Shown here piece by piece: positions 1 through 9,007 of a stretch of 64,000 bases of DNA. Location: assembly GCA_934167465.1 (NCBI GenBank), contig CAKPKR010000001.1:310001-374000 (forward strand). Reading direction: 5' to 3'. The stretch is from an uncultured Bacilli bacterium. Its GTDB lineage: Bacteria; Bacillota_I; Bacilli_A; RF39; UBA660. The notes below the pieces were generated by a model. It saw only the letters and a list, made by a program, of their open reading frames with translations, was not told the origin of the DNA and made no database searches. Numbering within the stretch: the first letter of the stretch is position 1; each line of letters begins with the position of its first letter. The translations under genes and the position numbers were made by a program.

Positions 1-523
1 AATATTAAAATTTTTAGAAGAACCTGCTGATAATATAATAGCAATTCTTCTAGCTGACAATATTCATCAATTATTAGATACGATAGTATCAAGATGTCAA
101 ATAATATCATTGGTAAATAAAAAACAAAAAGAAAATATACTAGAATCATTATTATCTGTAAAATTAGATAATTTAGACGAAATAAAAGATACTATAATTA
201 ATTATGTAAGTGAATTAGAAAAAAATAAAAAAGAAATGATTTTATTTAATAAAAAATATTTTCATAATAATATAAAAGAAAAAAATGAATTAATTGCTGC
301 TTTTGAAATAATGATTTTATATTATAAAGACGCTATTAATTTAAAATTAAATAGAAAACCTGAAGTAATAGAAAATATTAATAATATATTATTAACTAAT
401 ACAATTCAAGAATTAAATGAAAAAATTAAAATAATAACAAACTTAAAAAAGAACATATATGTAAATGCTAATACAAATTTATTAATGGACAAGCTAGTAA
501 TTGAATTAGGAGGTGTAAAATGA
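1..523 (+). CDS. holB: DNA polymerase III delta' subunit (3' part)
   Basis: The gene enters from the left edge, so only the C-terminal ~173 residues are present (frame of base 2). Residues just inside the edge read LKFLEEPADN, followed shortly by VSRCQ. These are the LK.LEEP and SRC motifs of clamp-loader AAA+ subunits (DnaX/HolB), which sense ATP at subunit interfaces. The rest is the helical collar region, poorly conserved in any HolB. The product helps load the beta clamp during replication. The stop TGA overlaps the ATG of ricT (ATGA, 4 bases), implying translational coupling; holB followed by ricT (yaaT) is also the Bacillus order. No ATG start should be called at the internal TTG near 110, because the frame stays open to the edge. 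Confidence 0.93.
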   Translation, partial: ILKFLEEPADNIIAILLADNIHQLLDTIVSRCQIISLVNKKQKENILESLLSVKLDNLDEIKDTIINYVSELEKNKKEMILFNKKYFHNNIKEKNELIAAFEIMILYYKDAINLKLNRKPEVIENINNILLTNTIQELNEKIKIITNLKKNIYVNANTNLLMDKLVIELGGVK

Positions 524-1305
524 AAATAGTTGGTGTTAGATTTAATGAAGATGAACAATTAACTTACTATTATGTTAAAGATTTAGAATTAAAGAAAAAT
601 GTAACTGTAATAGTAGAAGATAATGACACATTAAAATTTGGTAAAGTTGTGACTCCAATCCATAATATAGAAGAAAAGAAACTAACAAAAGAACTAGGAA
701 ATGTAGTTAGAATAGCGACAAAAAAAGATTTTAATAAACATTTAAATAATTTAAAACAAGCAGAAATAGCCTTAAAAAAATGTAAAGAATTAGTTAAAAA
801 ATATAAATTAGAAATGAATTTAATTGATGCAACCTATACATTTAATCAAGATCAATTAATATTTCACTTCTATGCTGATTCAAGAATAGACTTTAGAGAT
901 TTAGCTAAGGAATTAGCAACTATCTATAAAACAAGAATAGAGCTTAGACAAATTGGAGTTAGAGATAAAGCAAAAAAAGTATGTGGTATCGGTGTATGTG
1001 GACAAAAATTATGCTGTTCTAGATTTTTAAATGAATTTGATTCAGTATCAATATCAATGGCTAAAAATCAAAACTTATCATTAAATCCATCTAAAATAAA
1101 TGGTGTTTGTGGTAGACTTTTATGTTGCTTAAAATATGAAGATGAATGTTATAAAGAATGTAAAAAAAATCTTCCAAATGTTGGAGCAACAATTAATACA
1201 GAAAAAATTAAAGGAAAAGTAATATCTGTTGATATCTTAGGTCAGAAATATGTTGTTAGTACTGAAAAAGGAAACATTGAAGTTGATGTAAATGGAAGTA
1301 ATTAA
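520..1305 (+). CDS. ricT: RicT/YaaT, PSP1-domain regulator
   Basis: A 261-residue protein with a PSP1 C-terminal domain. Two cysteine groups are visible, C155-x4-C160-x4-CC165-166 and C197-x4-CC202-203, which match the ligands of the Fe-S clusters carried by the Bacillus RicA-RicF-RicT complex. In Bacillus this complex promotes mRNA maturation with RNase Y and affects sporulation, competence and biofilm formation. ricA and ricF are not in this window. The start overlaps holB by four bases and the end overlaps trmN6 by 14, so these genes are one operon. Bacillus places yabA (replication-initiation control) after ricT; here it is absent. Confidence 0.93.
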   Translation: MKIVGVRFNEDEQLTYYYVKDLELKKNVTVIVEDNDTLKFGKVVTPIHNIEEKKLTKELGNVVRIATKKDFNKHLNNLKQAEIALKKCKELVKKYKLEMNLIDATYTFNQDQLIFHFYADSRIDFRDLAKELATIYKTRIELRQIGVRDKAKKVCGIGVCGQKLCCSRFLNEFDSVSISMAKNQNLSLNPSKINGVCGRLLCCLKYEDECYKECKKNLPNVGATINTEKIKGKVISVDILGQKYVVSTEKGNIEVDVNGSN

Positions 1306-2014
1306 TTATTTATTAGGCTATGAAAAATTAAAAATATATCAAAATACTGATATGTTTAATTTTTCTTTAGATTCAGTTTTGCTTCCTAACTTTGTTACAT
1401 TAAGTAAAAAAACAAAAAAAATACTAGACATAGGAACAGGGAATGCTGTAATACCAATAATATTATCTACAAAAACATCTGCGAAAATTGATGCCATAGA
1501 AATTCAAAAAGAAGTATATGAATTAGGTAAAAAATCAATTGAACTAAATAACCTTCAAAATCAAATTAGAATTTTAAATATGGATATAAAAGATTATAGT
1601 AACACTTGTGAAACAGATACTTATGATACTATAACTTGTAATCCACCATTCTTTAAAGTGAATGAAACATCTAATTTAAATGAATCCGAGTATAAAATAA
1701 TAGCTCGTCATGAAGTAAAATTGAACTTAGATGACTTAATGTCTGTAGCACGCAAACTACTAAAAAACAATGGAAATATAGCTATAGTTCATCGTACTGA
1801 TAGACTAATTGATATAATCGAAACAATGCGAAAGTATAATATCGAACCTAAAAAAATTAGATTAATATATCCTAAGAAAAATACTAATTCAAATATTTTA
1901 TTAATTGAAGGTACTAAAAATGGAAAACCAGGATTAAAAATTTTAAGTCCTTTAATTAGTCACAGTGAATTAGATGAATATACAGATGAAATAAAAGAAT
2001 ATTTTACTAATTAG
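1292..2014 (+). CDS. trmN6: tRNA1(Val) (adenine37-N6)-methyltransferase
   Basis: A 240-residue class I SAM-dependent methyltransferase. Motif I DIGTGNAVIP near residue 45 binds SAM, and N117-P-P-F is the NPPF motif that places an exocyclic adenine amine for methylation. Family and position match Bacillus YabB, expected to modify A37 of tRNA-Val. The gene starts inside ricT (14-base overlap) and is followed at once by a hairpin terminator, so it is the last gene of the holB operon. Bacillus has yazA (GIY-YIG) between yabB and rsmI; it is missing here. Confidence 0.88.
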   Translation: MEVINYLLGYEKLKIYQNTDMFNFSLDSVLLPNFVTLSKKTKKILDIGTGNAVIPIILSTKTSAKIDAIEIQKEVYELGKKSIELNNLQNQIRILNMDIKDYSNTCETDTYDTITCNPPFFKVNETSNLNESEYKIIARHEVKLNLDDLMSVARKLLKNNGNIAIVHRTDRLIDIIETMRKYNIEPKKIRLIYPKKNTNSNILLIEGTKNGKPGLKILSPLISHSELDEYTDEIKEYFTN

Positions 2015-2036
2015 ATAGATTATCTATCTTTTTTTT
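2013..2036 (+). terminator. Intrinsic terminator after trmN6
   Basis: Stem AGATAG / CTATCT with loop ATTAT followed by eight T. The stem begins inside the trmN6 stop codon. Confidence 0.8.
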
Positions 2037-2044
2037 GATATAAT
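2036..2044 (+). promoter_or_regulatory. Extended -10 promoter of rsmI
   Basis: TGATATAAT directly downstream of the trmN6 terminator. TATAAT lies at 2039-2044, and the rsmI RBS (AAGGAG) and ATG follow within 25 bases. No good -35 is visible, as is common with extended -10 promoters. Confidence 0.6.
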
Positions 2045-2068
2045 AGCAAATGAAAGAAGGAGATTCTT

Positions 2069-2908
2069 ATGTCACAAAAAAGTTATAATGGAACACCAAC
2101 TGTATATGTAATACCAACTCCAATAGGAAATATGGAAGATATAACAGTTAGAGCATTAAATATTTTAAAAGAAGTAGATGTGATATTTTGTGAAGATACA
2201 AGAGTAACATCACAGCTATTAACTTATTTTGAAATAAAAAAAAGATTAATATCTAGTCATAAATTCAATGAAAAAGAAAATCATAATAAGTTGCTTGAAT
2301 ATTTAAATGATGGTAAAAATGTTGGAATTGTTACAGATAGAGGTACTCCAATAATAAGTGATCCAGGATATGAATTAACGAAATGTGCAATTGAAAATAA
2401 CTTTAATGTTGTATCATTACCAGGTGCGACTGCTTTTGTTCCAGCTCTTACTTCTTCGGGAATATCTCCTCAGCCATTTTTATTTTATGGATTTTTAATT
2501 AATAAAGAAGGAAAAAGAAAAAAAGAATTAGAAGCTTTAAAAAATAATAAAGAAACAATGATATTTTATGAATCTCCACATAGAATAATAGAAACATTAG
2601 ATAATATGTTAGAGGTATTTGGTAATCGAAATATTAGTATTTCCCGGGAAATATCTAAAAAATTTGAAGAAATTTATAGAGGAACAATTGAAGAAGTAAA
2701 AGAACAAATGCTTGAAATTAAAGGTGAACTTGTGATTGTAGTTGCGGGAAATACTTCTAAAAACACATTTGACAATCTAACAATAATAGAACATGTAAAC
2801 CTATATATTAAAGAAGGTATGAGTAGTAAAGATGCAATAAAACAAGTTGCTCAAGATAGAGGTTTAAATAAAAATGAGGTATATAAAGAATATCATAGAG
2901 GTGAATAA
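2069..2908 (+). CDS. rsmI: 16S rRNA (cytidine1402-2'-O)-methyltransferase
   Basis: A 279-residue tetrapyrrole-methylase-fold enzyme that adds the 2'-O-methyl of C1402 in 16S rRNA, in the ribosomal P site. The N-terminus carries VIPTPIGNMEDIT, CEDTR and the SAM-binding stretch TDRGTPIISDPGYEL, followed by LPGATAFVPALTSSG, all typical of RsmI. Its own extended -10 promoter and an AAGGAG ribosome site precede it. The stop overlaps the pth start by one base (TAATG), so the two are co-translated. Length is typical of the family. Confidence 0.95.
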   Translation: MSQKSYNGTPTVYVIPTPIGNMEDITVRALNILKEVDVIFCEDTRVTSQLLTYFEIKKRLISSHKFNEKENHNKLLEYLNDGKNVGIVTDRGTPIISDPGYELTKCAIENNFNVVSLPGATAFVPALTSSGISPQPFLFYGFLINKEGKRKKELEALKNNKETMIFYESPHRIIETLDNMLEVFGNRNISISREISKKFEEIYRGTIEEVKEQMLEIKGELVIVVAGNTSKNTFDNLTIIEHVNLYIKEGMSSKDAIKQVAQDRGLNKNEVYKEYHRGE

Positions 2909-3462
2909 TGAAATTAATAGTAGGATTAGGAAACCCTGGTAAAGAATATGAAAATACAAGACATAATATGGGATTTATGGCAATAGATAGATTTGCTAAA
3001 AAACATAATATTACAATATCTAAAAATAAATTTGGTGGTTTATATGAAGAAACTAATATTAATGGTGAAAAAGTAATATTGTTAAAACCACAACAATATA
3101 TTAATTTATCAGGTGAAGTAATTAAAAAATATGTAGATTTTTATAAAATAAATGTAAATGATATATTAATCATAAGTGATGATTTAGATCAAGAAGTTGG
3201 AAAATATAAATTAAAATATAAAGGTTCAAGTGGTGGACATAATGGTTTAAAAAACATCGAATTACATTTAAAAACAAATGAATATAAGAGAATTAAAATA
3301 GGAATATCTAATAATAAAAAAATAGATACCAAAGACTATGTTTTAGGTAAAATAGATACTCAAACAAAAGAAAAATTAAATAATGTTTTTGAAATTGTAG
3401 AAAACATTCTAGAAGATTATTTCATTTTATCTTTTGATAATTTAATGAATAAATATAATTAA
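2908..3462 (+). CDS. pth: Peptidyl-tRNA hydrolase
   Basis: A 184-residue bacterial Pth, which recycles peptidyl-tRNAs dropped by ribosomes. Signature residues are present: GLGNPG (Asn9), the catalytic His19 in RHNMGF, Asp in ISDDLD, and GSSGGHNGLKN. It is coupled to rsmI by a TAATG overlap and closed by a terminator whose stem begins in the stop codon. In Bacillus pth (spoVC) precedes mfd, as here, although the small gene fin that usually lies between them is absent. Confidence 0.96.
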   Translation: MKLIVGLGNPGKEYENTRHNMGFMAIDRFAKKHNITISKNKFGGLYEETNINGEKVILLKPQQYINLSGEVIKKYVDFYKINVNDILIISDDLDQEVGKYKLKYKGSSGGHNGLKNIELHLKTNEYKRIKIGISNNKKIDTKDYVLGKIDTQTKEKLNNVFEIVENILEDYFILSFDNLMNKYN

Positions 3463-3486
3463 TGATACTTAAAAGTATCATTTTTG
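3462..3486 (+). terminator. Intrinsic terminator after pth
   Basis: Perfect 8-bp stem ATGATACT / AGTATCAT, loop TAAA, followed by five T. Confidence 0.85.
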
Positions 3487-3502
3487 TGCTAGGAGGAATA
3501 AT

Positions 3503-6500
3503 ATGTTTGATAAACTTTTTAAAACAAATAATAAAAATATTAATGGTTTAACGGATGAACTACAATCAATATATGTATATGATTATTATTTACAAAATAA
3601 TAAACCAGTTATATTAGTGACAAGTTCGTTATATGAAGCCAATAAATTATACCAATCTTTATTAAATTATACTGAAAATGTATTATTTTTTCCTATGGAT
3701 GATTTTTTAACAAGTGTAGCATTAGCTGCATCTCCTGAACTTAAAACTAATAGAATTGAAACAATAAATAAAATAATAGAAAATAACAATAGAATAATTG
3801 TAACAAATCTAATGGGGTTTTTGAGATTTCTTCCACCTAAAAATCAATTTATTAAACATCATTTAGAAATAAAAGCAAATGATGAATATGATATTAATTG
3901 GTTAGCTAAAGAATTAGTATTAATGGGTTATAAAAGAGATACAATAGTAACATCAACTGGTGAGTTTGCACTCAGAGGTTTTGTCTTAGATATTTTTCCA
4001 ATAGGAAGTATAAATCCAATAAGAATGGAATTTTTTGGTGATTCAATTGAAGAAATAAGAGAATTTAATTCTGAAACACAATTAACGATTAAAAAATTAG
4101 ATAATATTAATGTTTCATCAAATACGGAATTGCTATTTGATGAAAATGTGGAAAAATCTATCCAAAAATCTAATTTAGTAGAATATTTAGGTAGTCCTCA
4201 AGTTTTTTTCCACAATTATAGTGAAATAGAAACAAACTATCAAAAATTGTGTGAAGATATAATTGATTATAATACTACTCAGAATAAAACAACTAAATAT
4301 ATGTATGATTTAGAAGAATTAAAAAGTAGTAATGATATAAACATTAGTAAATTTGATAATAGTGTTAATGATACGCAAAATTATATTTCCTTTGAAATAG
4401 AACCTTTTGATGGTAAAATTTCAACTATTAATACAACTCTTAATGATTATATAAAGGAAAAAACTGTTATAATTTGTTTATCAAGTAGATATCAAATTAA
4501 TAAAATTGTGGAAAACTTGGATAATAAAAATATAGTAATAACCGATGAATTTACGATTTTTGATAATAAAATTAATTTAATTATCAAATCAATTAATGAA
4601 GGGTTTAATTATGATAAATACATTGTAATTAGTGAGAAAGAATTTTTTAACAAAAAAGAAACAAAAATTAATTATAAAAATAGTTTTAAATTTGGTACTA
4701 AAATAAGAGACATAAAAAAAATAGAAGTCGGTGATTACATTGTTCATAATACACATGGTATTGGAAGATATGTTGGAATAAAGACATTAATAAAAAATGG
4801 TTTAAAAAAAGATTATTTAGTTATTGAATACAAAGATAATGATAAATTATATATTCCTGTGGAAAAAATAGAATTAATTTCAAAATATTCAAGCAATGAT
4901 AATGTCACTCCTAAAATTAATAAATTAGGAAGTACAGAATGGGCTAAGACAAAATTAAGAGTAAAGAAAAAATTAGAAAATATTGCTTCAGAATTATTGG
5001 AATTATATGCCAAAAGAGAAGCTAGTGTTGGTTTTGCTTTTAATGAGGATGATGAAAATCAAATTGAATTTGAAAAACAATTTATATATGAAGATACTTT
5101 AGATCAAGTAAGAGTAACTGAAGAAATAAAAAAAGATATGGAAAAACCACGACCAATGGATAGGTTATTGTGTGGAGATGTTGGTTATGGTAAAACAGAA
5201 ATAGCATTTAGAGCAATGTTTAAAGCAGTATTATCCGGAAAACAAGTGGCTTATTTATGTCCAACCACTATTCTTTCGTCACAGCATTATAATAATGCAA
5301 TCGAAAGATTTAAAGAATTTCCTATCAATATTAGATTATTAAATAGATTTGTAAGTAATAAAGAGATAAAAGAAACAATTGAAGGCTTAAAAACAGGAAA
5401 AATAGATATTGTAATTGGCACACATAGATTATTAAGTGACGATATAGTCTTTAAAAATTTGGGATTACTAGTTATTGATGAAGAACAAAGATTTGGAGTA
5501 AAACATAAAGAAAAAATTAAATCAATGAAAAATAATATTGATGTTTTAACTTTATCGGCAACTCCAATTCCAAGAACACTACAAATGTCAATGTTGGGTA
5601 TTAGAAATCTATCGTTATTAGAAACACCTCCAGTAAATAGATTACCTGTTCAAACTTATGTTTTAGAAGAAAACAATTTTATTATTAAAGATGCTATATA
5701 TAAAGAACTTTCTAGATCTGGTCAAGCTTTTATTTTGTATAATAGTGTTGAAGATATGGAATTAAAAAAATTAGAATTAGAAAAATTAATCCCAGAAGCA
5801 AGGATTACATATGCTCATGGGAAAATGTCTAAAACTGAATTAGAAAATGTTATGACTGCATTTATTAATAAAGAGTATGATGTTTTACTATGTACAACTA
5901 TTATAGAAACTGGAATAGATATCCCAAGTGCTAATACATTAATAATTATTGATGCTGACAGATTCGGACTTTCTCAACTTTATCAAATTAGAGGAAGAGT
6001 AGGCAGGTCTAATAAGATTGCTTATTGTTATCTTATGTATAAAAAGGGTAAAACACTATCAGATATAGCTAATAAACGTTTATCAGTAATAAAGGAATTT
6101 ACTGAATTAGGTAGTGGGTTTAGAATAGCAGCTCGTGATTTGTCTATTAGAGGTGCTGGTGATATTCTAGGTAGTGAACAAGCTGGTTTTATTGATTCAA
6201 TAGGTATTGAGTTATATCTAAAAATGTTAAATGAGGAAGTAAATAAATTAAAAGGTATAGAAACTAAGGAAGAAGTTACTTCAGATCAACCATTAATTGA
6301 TGTTGAAACAACTATTGATGACAAATATGTTGAAGAAGTTGATTTAAAAATTGAAATTCATAAAAAAATCAATGAAATTGATTCCTATGATAAATTGCTT
6401 GAAATTAAAGGTGAATTGGAAGATAGGTTTGGTAATATTAATGAAAGTATTTTAATTTATATGTATGAAGAATGGTTTGAAAAATTAGCTCATAAATTTA

Positions 6501-6736
6501 ATATTACTAAAGTAAGACAAACTAATAATTTTATTGAACTTACTTTACCTTTAGAAATAACTAACAAGGTTAATGGTGAACTTTTATTTATTGAAGCATC
6601 ACGAATTACTAGAATGTTTAGATTTAAAATGGTCAATAAATGTTTAGTTATAACACTTGATACTGTAAAATTAGATAAACATTTTATTTTTTACTTAATT
6701 GAACTAATGGAATTATTAGAGAAAGCTATAAATTAG
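3503..6736 (+). CDS. mfd: Transcription-repair coupling factor Mfd
   Basis: A 1077-residue ATP-dependent DNA translocase that removes stalled RNA polymerase at lesions and recruits UvrA. Order of domains: UvrB-like N-terminal module (~1-330), a CarD-like RNA-polymerase-interacting domain around 405-460 (VGDYIVHNTHGIGRY), RecG-like helicase lobes with Walker A GDVGYGKTE near 556 and DEEQRFG near 657, then QIRGRVGRS (motif VI) and the C-terminal TRCF domain. It is about 100 residues shorter than the Bacillus protein; the shortening seems to fall in the N-terminal third. AGGAGG lies seven bases before the ATG. pth-mfd is a conserved Bacilli neighbourhood. Confidence 0.97.
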   Translation: MFDKLFKTNNKNINGLTDELQSIYVYDYYLQNNKPVILVTSSLYEANKLYQSLLNYTENVLFFPMDDFLTSVALAASPELKTNRIETINKIIENNNRIIVTNLMGFLRFLPPKNQFIKHHLEIKANDEYDINWLAKELVLMGYKRDTIVTSTGEFALRGFVLDIFPIGSINPIRMEFFGDSIEEIREFNSETQLTIKKLDNINVSSNTELLFDENVEKSIQKSNLVEYLGSPQVFFHNYSEIETNYQKLCEDIIDYNTTQNKTTKYMYDLEELKSSNDINISKFDNSVNDTQNYISFEIEPFDGKISTINTTLNDYIKEKTVIICLSSRYQINKIVENLDNKNIVITDEFTIFDNKINLIIKSINEGFNYDKYIVISEKEFFNKKETKINYKNSFKFGTKIRDIKKIEVGDYIVHNTHGIGRYVGIKTLIKNGLKKDYLVIEYKDNDKLYIPVEKIELISKYSSNDNVTPKINKLGSTEWAKTKLRVKKKLENIASELLELYAKREASVGFAFNEDDENQIEFEKQFIYEDTLDQVRVTEEIKKDMEKPRPMDRLLCGDVGYGKTEIAFRAMFKAVLSGKQVAYLCPTTILSSQHYNNAIERFKEFPINIRLLNRFVSNKEIKETIEGLKTGKIDIVIGTHRLLSDDIVFKNLGLLVIDEEQRFGVKHKEKIKSMKNNIDVLTLSATPIPRTLQMSMLGIRNLSLLETPPVNRLPVQTYVLEENNFIIKDAIYKELSRSGQAFILYNSVEDMELKKLELEKLIPEARITYAHGKMSKTELENVMTAFINKEYDVLLCTTIIETGIDIPSANTLIIIDADRFGLSQLYQIRGRVGRSNKIAYCYLMYKKGKTLSDIANKRLSVIKEFTELGSGFRIAARDLSIRGAGDILGSEQAGFIDSIGIELYLKMLNEEVNKLKGIETKEEVTSDQPLIDVETTIDDKYVEEVDLKIEIHKKINEIDSYDKLLEIKGELEDRFGNINESILIYMYEEWFEKLAHKFNITKVRQTNNFIELTLPLEITNKVNGELLFIEASRITRMFRFKMVNKCLVITLDTVKLDKHFIFYLIELMELLEKAIN

Positions 6737-6743
6737 TATTTGA

Positions 6744-6749
6744 TATAAT
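6744..6749 (+). promoter_or_regulatory. Possible promoter with no gene downstream
   Basis: TTTGATATAAT (extended -10, TATAAT at 6744-6749) lies between the mfd stop and its terminator at 6839-6870. If active it would make a ~115-nt RNA without an evident ORF. No convincing -35; in DNA this AT-rich it may be chance. Confidence 0.25.
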
Positions 6750-6838
6750 TCTAAAATTTCTATATATAACAGCAATTGATAAATTAACTTTATAAATGAT
6801 TGTGAAAAATATTTAAAATGTTGTAATAACTAATAAGA

Positions 6839-6870
6839 AAGCATATAGTTTTAATCTATATGCTTTTTTT
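6839..6870 (+). terminator. Intrinsic terminator after mfd
   Basis: 10-bp stem AAGCATATAG / CTATATGCTT, loop of seven bases, then a T run. The T run reaches the stop codon of the convergent gene, whose transcript would also pass through the hairpin. Confidence 0.85.
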
Positions 6871-7424
6871 TAATCTAGACTCCATTCAAAAGTATAGTCT
6901 TCATCAAATAAAATATTTTCATAATATCTAACTTTTAAATTATTGTCATTTTCTTTTTGTTCCCAAATAATGACACCTTCAGTTTGTCCACCAGCATCAA
7001 GCTCACCGAAATCTAAAGATACATCATCCTCTGCTGTAATACTATAAACTGAAGCTTCCTTACCGTCTCCGTCTACCATTTGGAAATCAAGAGAATTGTA
7101 AGATATTTTTTCATCACTTTTATTTTCGATTTTAATTGTTACTTTTACATATTCATAACCATCTTTTGCTTGGAAAAATTCATTAGACCCTTTTGTTTTT
7201 TCAACGTTTGTGATTGAATATTCAACATTTTTGTATGTGACTATATCGTTTTGATTATATTCTTTTATAAAATTATCATCATCATTAAAACATAAAGATA
7301 CAATTCCAATTACTATAATTCCAATTAATATCCATCTAAAAATATGTGATTGTTTTTTCTTACAATTTGGACATATTTTAGCTTTTTTATCAATTTCACT
7401 TTGGCAATATTTACATTTTTTCAC
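6870..7424 (-). CDS. Zinc-ribbon membrane protein with DUF4352-like domain
   Basis: A 184-residue predicted membrane-anchored protein. Residues 1-24 form a zinc ribbon with two C-x2-C pairs (C4, C7, C18, C21), one transmembrane helix spans ~29-45, and the rest looks like an extracellular beta-sandwich of the DUF4352 type (VTIKIENKSDEKISYNS, then a segment about deviations from default behaviour with Asp/Glu-rich ends). The biological role is unknown. It has its own extended -10 promoter and GGAGG site and is convergent with mfd. A second zinc-ribbon membrane protein of other architecture lies at 58063-59682. Confidence 0.75.
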   Translation of the reverse strand: MKKCKYCQSEIDKKAKICPNCKKKQSHIFRWILIGIIVIGIVSLCFNDDDNFIKEYNQNDIVTYKNVEYSITNVEKTKGSNEFFQAKDGYEYVKVTIKIENKSDEKISYNSLDFQMVDGDGKEASVYSITAEDDVSLDFGELDAGGQTEGVIIWEQKENDNNLKVRYYENILFDEDYTFEWSLD

Positions 7425-7448
7425 AACTTCTCCTCCTTTCTATAATCT

Positions 7449-7457
7449 ATTATAACA
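7449..7457 (-). promoter_or_regulatory. Extended -10 promoter of the zinc-ribbon gene
   Basis: On the minus strand TGTTATAAT (TATAAT at 7454-7449) precedes an AAAGGAGGAG ribosome site and the ATG at 7424. Confidence 0.6.
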
Positions 7458-7536
7458 CAAAACTCATCGAATAGGTGAGTATATTTTTAATTAATAAGTG
7501 AGAAAATATTATTAAGAAGAGGCAGGTGTTATATAA

Positions 7537-7788
7537 ATGAATAAAAATGATGAAAATTATGTTTATTATTTAGTAGCACATAATCTTAAAATTCAAAGAA
7601 AATTAAAAGGTTTGACTCAAAGTAAGTTTGCTGAACTTTGCAATTATAGTTATGGTTTCATTATGAATATTGAAAGTAAAAACTATTATCAAACTTTTAG
7701 TTTAGGTACTTTATGGAAATTTGCTGAAGTACTGGAGATTGATATAAGAGAATTATTTAAACCAATAGAAGATAATGAGAAGAATTAG
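7537..7788 (+). CDS. Small XRE-family HTH regulator
   Basis: An 83-residue DNA-binding protein consisting almost only of a Cro/C1-type helix-turn-helix (residues ~14-72: LTQSKFAELCNYSYGFI as the HTH core, ending IDIRELF). Targets are unknown. It ends at a terminator, so it is probably monocistronic. A paralogue with the same ending (IDIRQLF) lies at 41611-41850. Confidence 0.8.
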   Translation: MNKNDENYVYYLVAHNLKIQRKLKGLTQSKFAELCNYSYGFIMNIESKNYYQTFSLGTLWKFAEVLEIDIRELFKPIEDNEKN

Positions 7789-7808
7789 AAAAATTTAATT
7801 CTTTTTTT
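7780..7808 (+). terminator. Intrinsic terminator after the XRE gene
   Basis: Stem AAGAATTA / TAATTCTT with an 8-base loop followed by T5-7. Confidence 0.7.
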
Positions 7809-7833
7809 CATATATTTTAATGGAGGTAAATAT

Positions 7834-8457
7834 ATGGATAATATTGAATATTGGAATAAAAAATATGAGTATATTTTAAGAAGTAATATAAAACATGATA
7901 ATTGGTTAGATACATTTGATGATGAAATAACTAAATGCCGTACTAGTATATTAGACTTAGGTTGTGGTGATGGTAGTAATACTTTAGCACTCCTAGAAAA
8001 ATGCAAACAAGTAATTCCTTGTGACGTTTCAGTTAATGCAATTAAAAATGTAATTAGAAATTTTCCAGAAGTTGAATATGCTAATTGCTATAATTATATG
8101 TTTGGACTACCATATACTGATGGTGATTTTGAAATGATAGTCGCTGATCAATCATTACATTTTTTTAATGATTATTTTACAAAAAAAATTTTATTTAGTA
8201 TTAAAAGAGTATTGAAACAAAATGGTGCATTATTATTTAGAGTTAATTCGATAAATGATAAAAACTATATGCAGGATTTTGTTTTAGCACTTGATAACCA
8301 TTTTTATCTAAATAATGAAGGATTAAGTATTAGATATTTTTCATTAGAAGAAATATATAGTTTTTTCGGTAACGGAAATGTTGAATATTTAGAAGAAGAA
8401 AAGTTAGAAAAAGATGGAAAGCAAAAAACATTATGGAAAGGTTGCATAAGATATTAA
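7834..8457 (+). CDS. Class I SAM-dependent methyltransferase
   Basis: A 207-residue methyltransferase of the type 11/25 group. Motif I LDLGCGDGSN is at ~42-51, an acidic residue after the next strand (CDVS) would bind the SAM ribose, and VADQSLHFF is motif IV. The substrate cannot be told from sequence; small-molecule or thiol/tellurite-type acceptors are possible. A GGAGG site lies seven bases before the ATG. It sits between a small XRE regulator and spoVT, without overlap. Confidence 0.75.
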   Translation: MDNIEYWNKKYEYILRSNIKHDNWLDTFDDEITKCRTSILDLGCGDGSNTLALLEKCKQVIPCDVSVNAIKNVIRNFPEVEYANCYNYMFGLPYTDGDFEMIVADQSLHFFNDYFTKKILFSIKRVLKQNGALLFRVNSINDKNYMQDFVLALDNHFYLNNEGLSIRYFSLEEIYSFFGNGNVEYLEEEKLEKDGKQKTLWKGCIRY

Positions 8458-8507
8458 TACATATATTTTTTAATTCAATCCACACTATTATAAGAAAGTG
8501 AGGATTT

Positions 8508-8984
8508 ATGAAAGGAATATCTAGAAAAATAGACGAATTAGGTCGAATTGTTATACCTAAAGAAATAAGAAATAATTTAAACATTAATGTCAATGATGAG
8601 TTAGAAATATATGTAAATGATAATAAAATCATTTTAGAAAAATATTCAAAATTAGATAATATAAATGATTTTATTAAAAATTTAATAAAAAATATTAAAG
8701 ATGTAAATGAAATGAAAATATTAGTAACTGATAAAGAAAAAGTAATAGATACCAATGAATTAATTACAAAAGATTTAAAAAATATTATAGAAAATAATGT
8801 AAATAAAAAAAATATAAATCTTAATATAACTGATAAATTAGAAACCAATTGTTCAATAAATATAATTAAAGAAAATTATTTACCAATCGGTTCAGTTGTT
8901 ATTTTAGGCAATAATCTTAATGAATTAGATTGTAAGTTAGGTAATTTTATTGCACAAATATTAAGTAATTATATTGCTTTATAA
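8508..8984 (+). CDS. spoVT: SpoVT-type AbrB/GAF transcription factor
   Basis: A 158-residue regulator. Residues 1-47 are a swapped-hairpin AbrB DNA-binding domain (RKIDELGRIVIPKEIR), and the remaining ~110 residues align in pattern with the GAF-like C-terminal domain of Bacillus SpoVT (an EKYS linker, then ILVTDKEKVI, and near the end PIGSVVIL). AbrB itself lacks this second domain. SpoVT tunes sigma-G-dependent genes in the forespore and influences germination. In Bacillus spoVT follows mfd; here three genes lie between, and metG follows, as after Bacillus abrB. At 158 residues it is slightly shorter than the Bacillus protein (178). Confidence 0.82.
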   Translation: MKGISRKIDELGRIVIPKEIRNNLNINVNDELEIYVNDNKIILEKYSKLDNINDFIKNLIKNIKDVNEMKILVTDKEKVIDTNELITKDLKNIIENNVNKKNINLNITDKLETNCSINIIKENYLPIGSVVILGNNLNELDCKLGNFIAQILSNYIAL

Positions 8985-9002
8985 AAATTTATATGTTATA
9001 AT
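8974..9002 (+). promoter_or_regulatory. Promoter of the T-box/dut-metG operon
   Basis: TTGCTT (8974-8979), 17-base spacer, TATAAT (8997-9002) with extended TG at 8994-8995. The -35 lies inside the spoVT 3' end. Confidence 0.7.
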
Positions 9003-9007
9003 TTTAC

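Noticed and set aside
8330..8848. 172-codon minus-strand frame opposite spoVT
   Set aside because: The plus strand encodes a recognisable SpoVT; the minus frame is low-complexity Phe/Ile/Ser and lacks an RBS.
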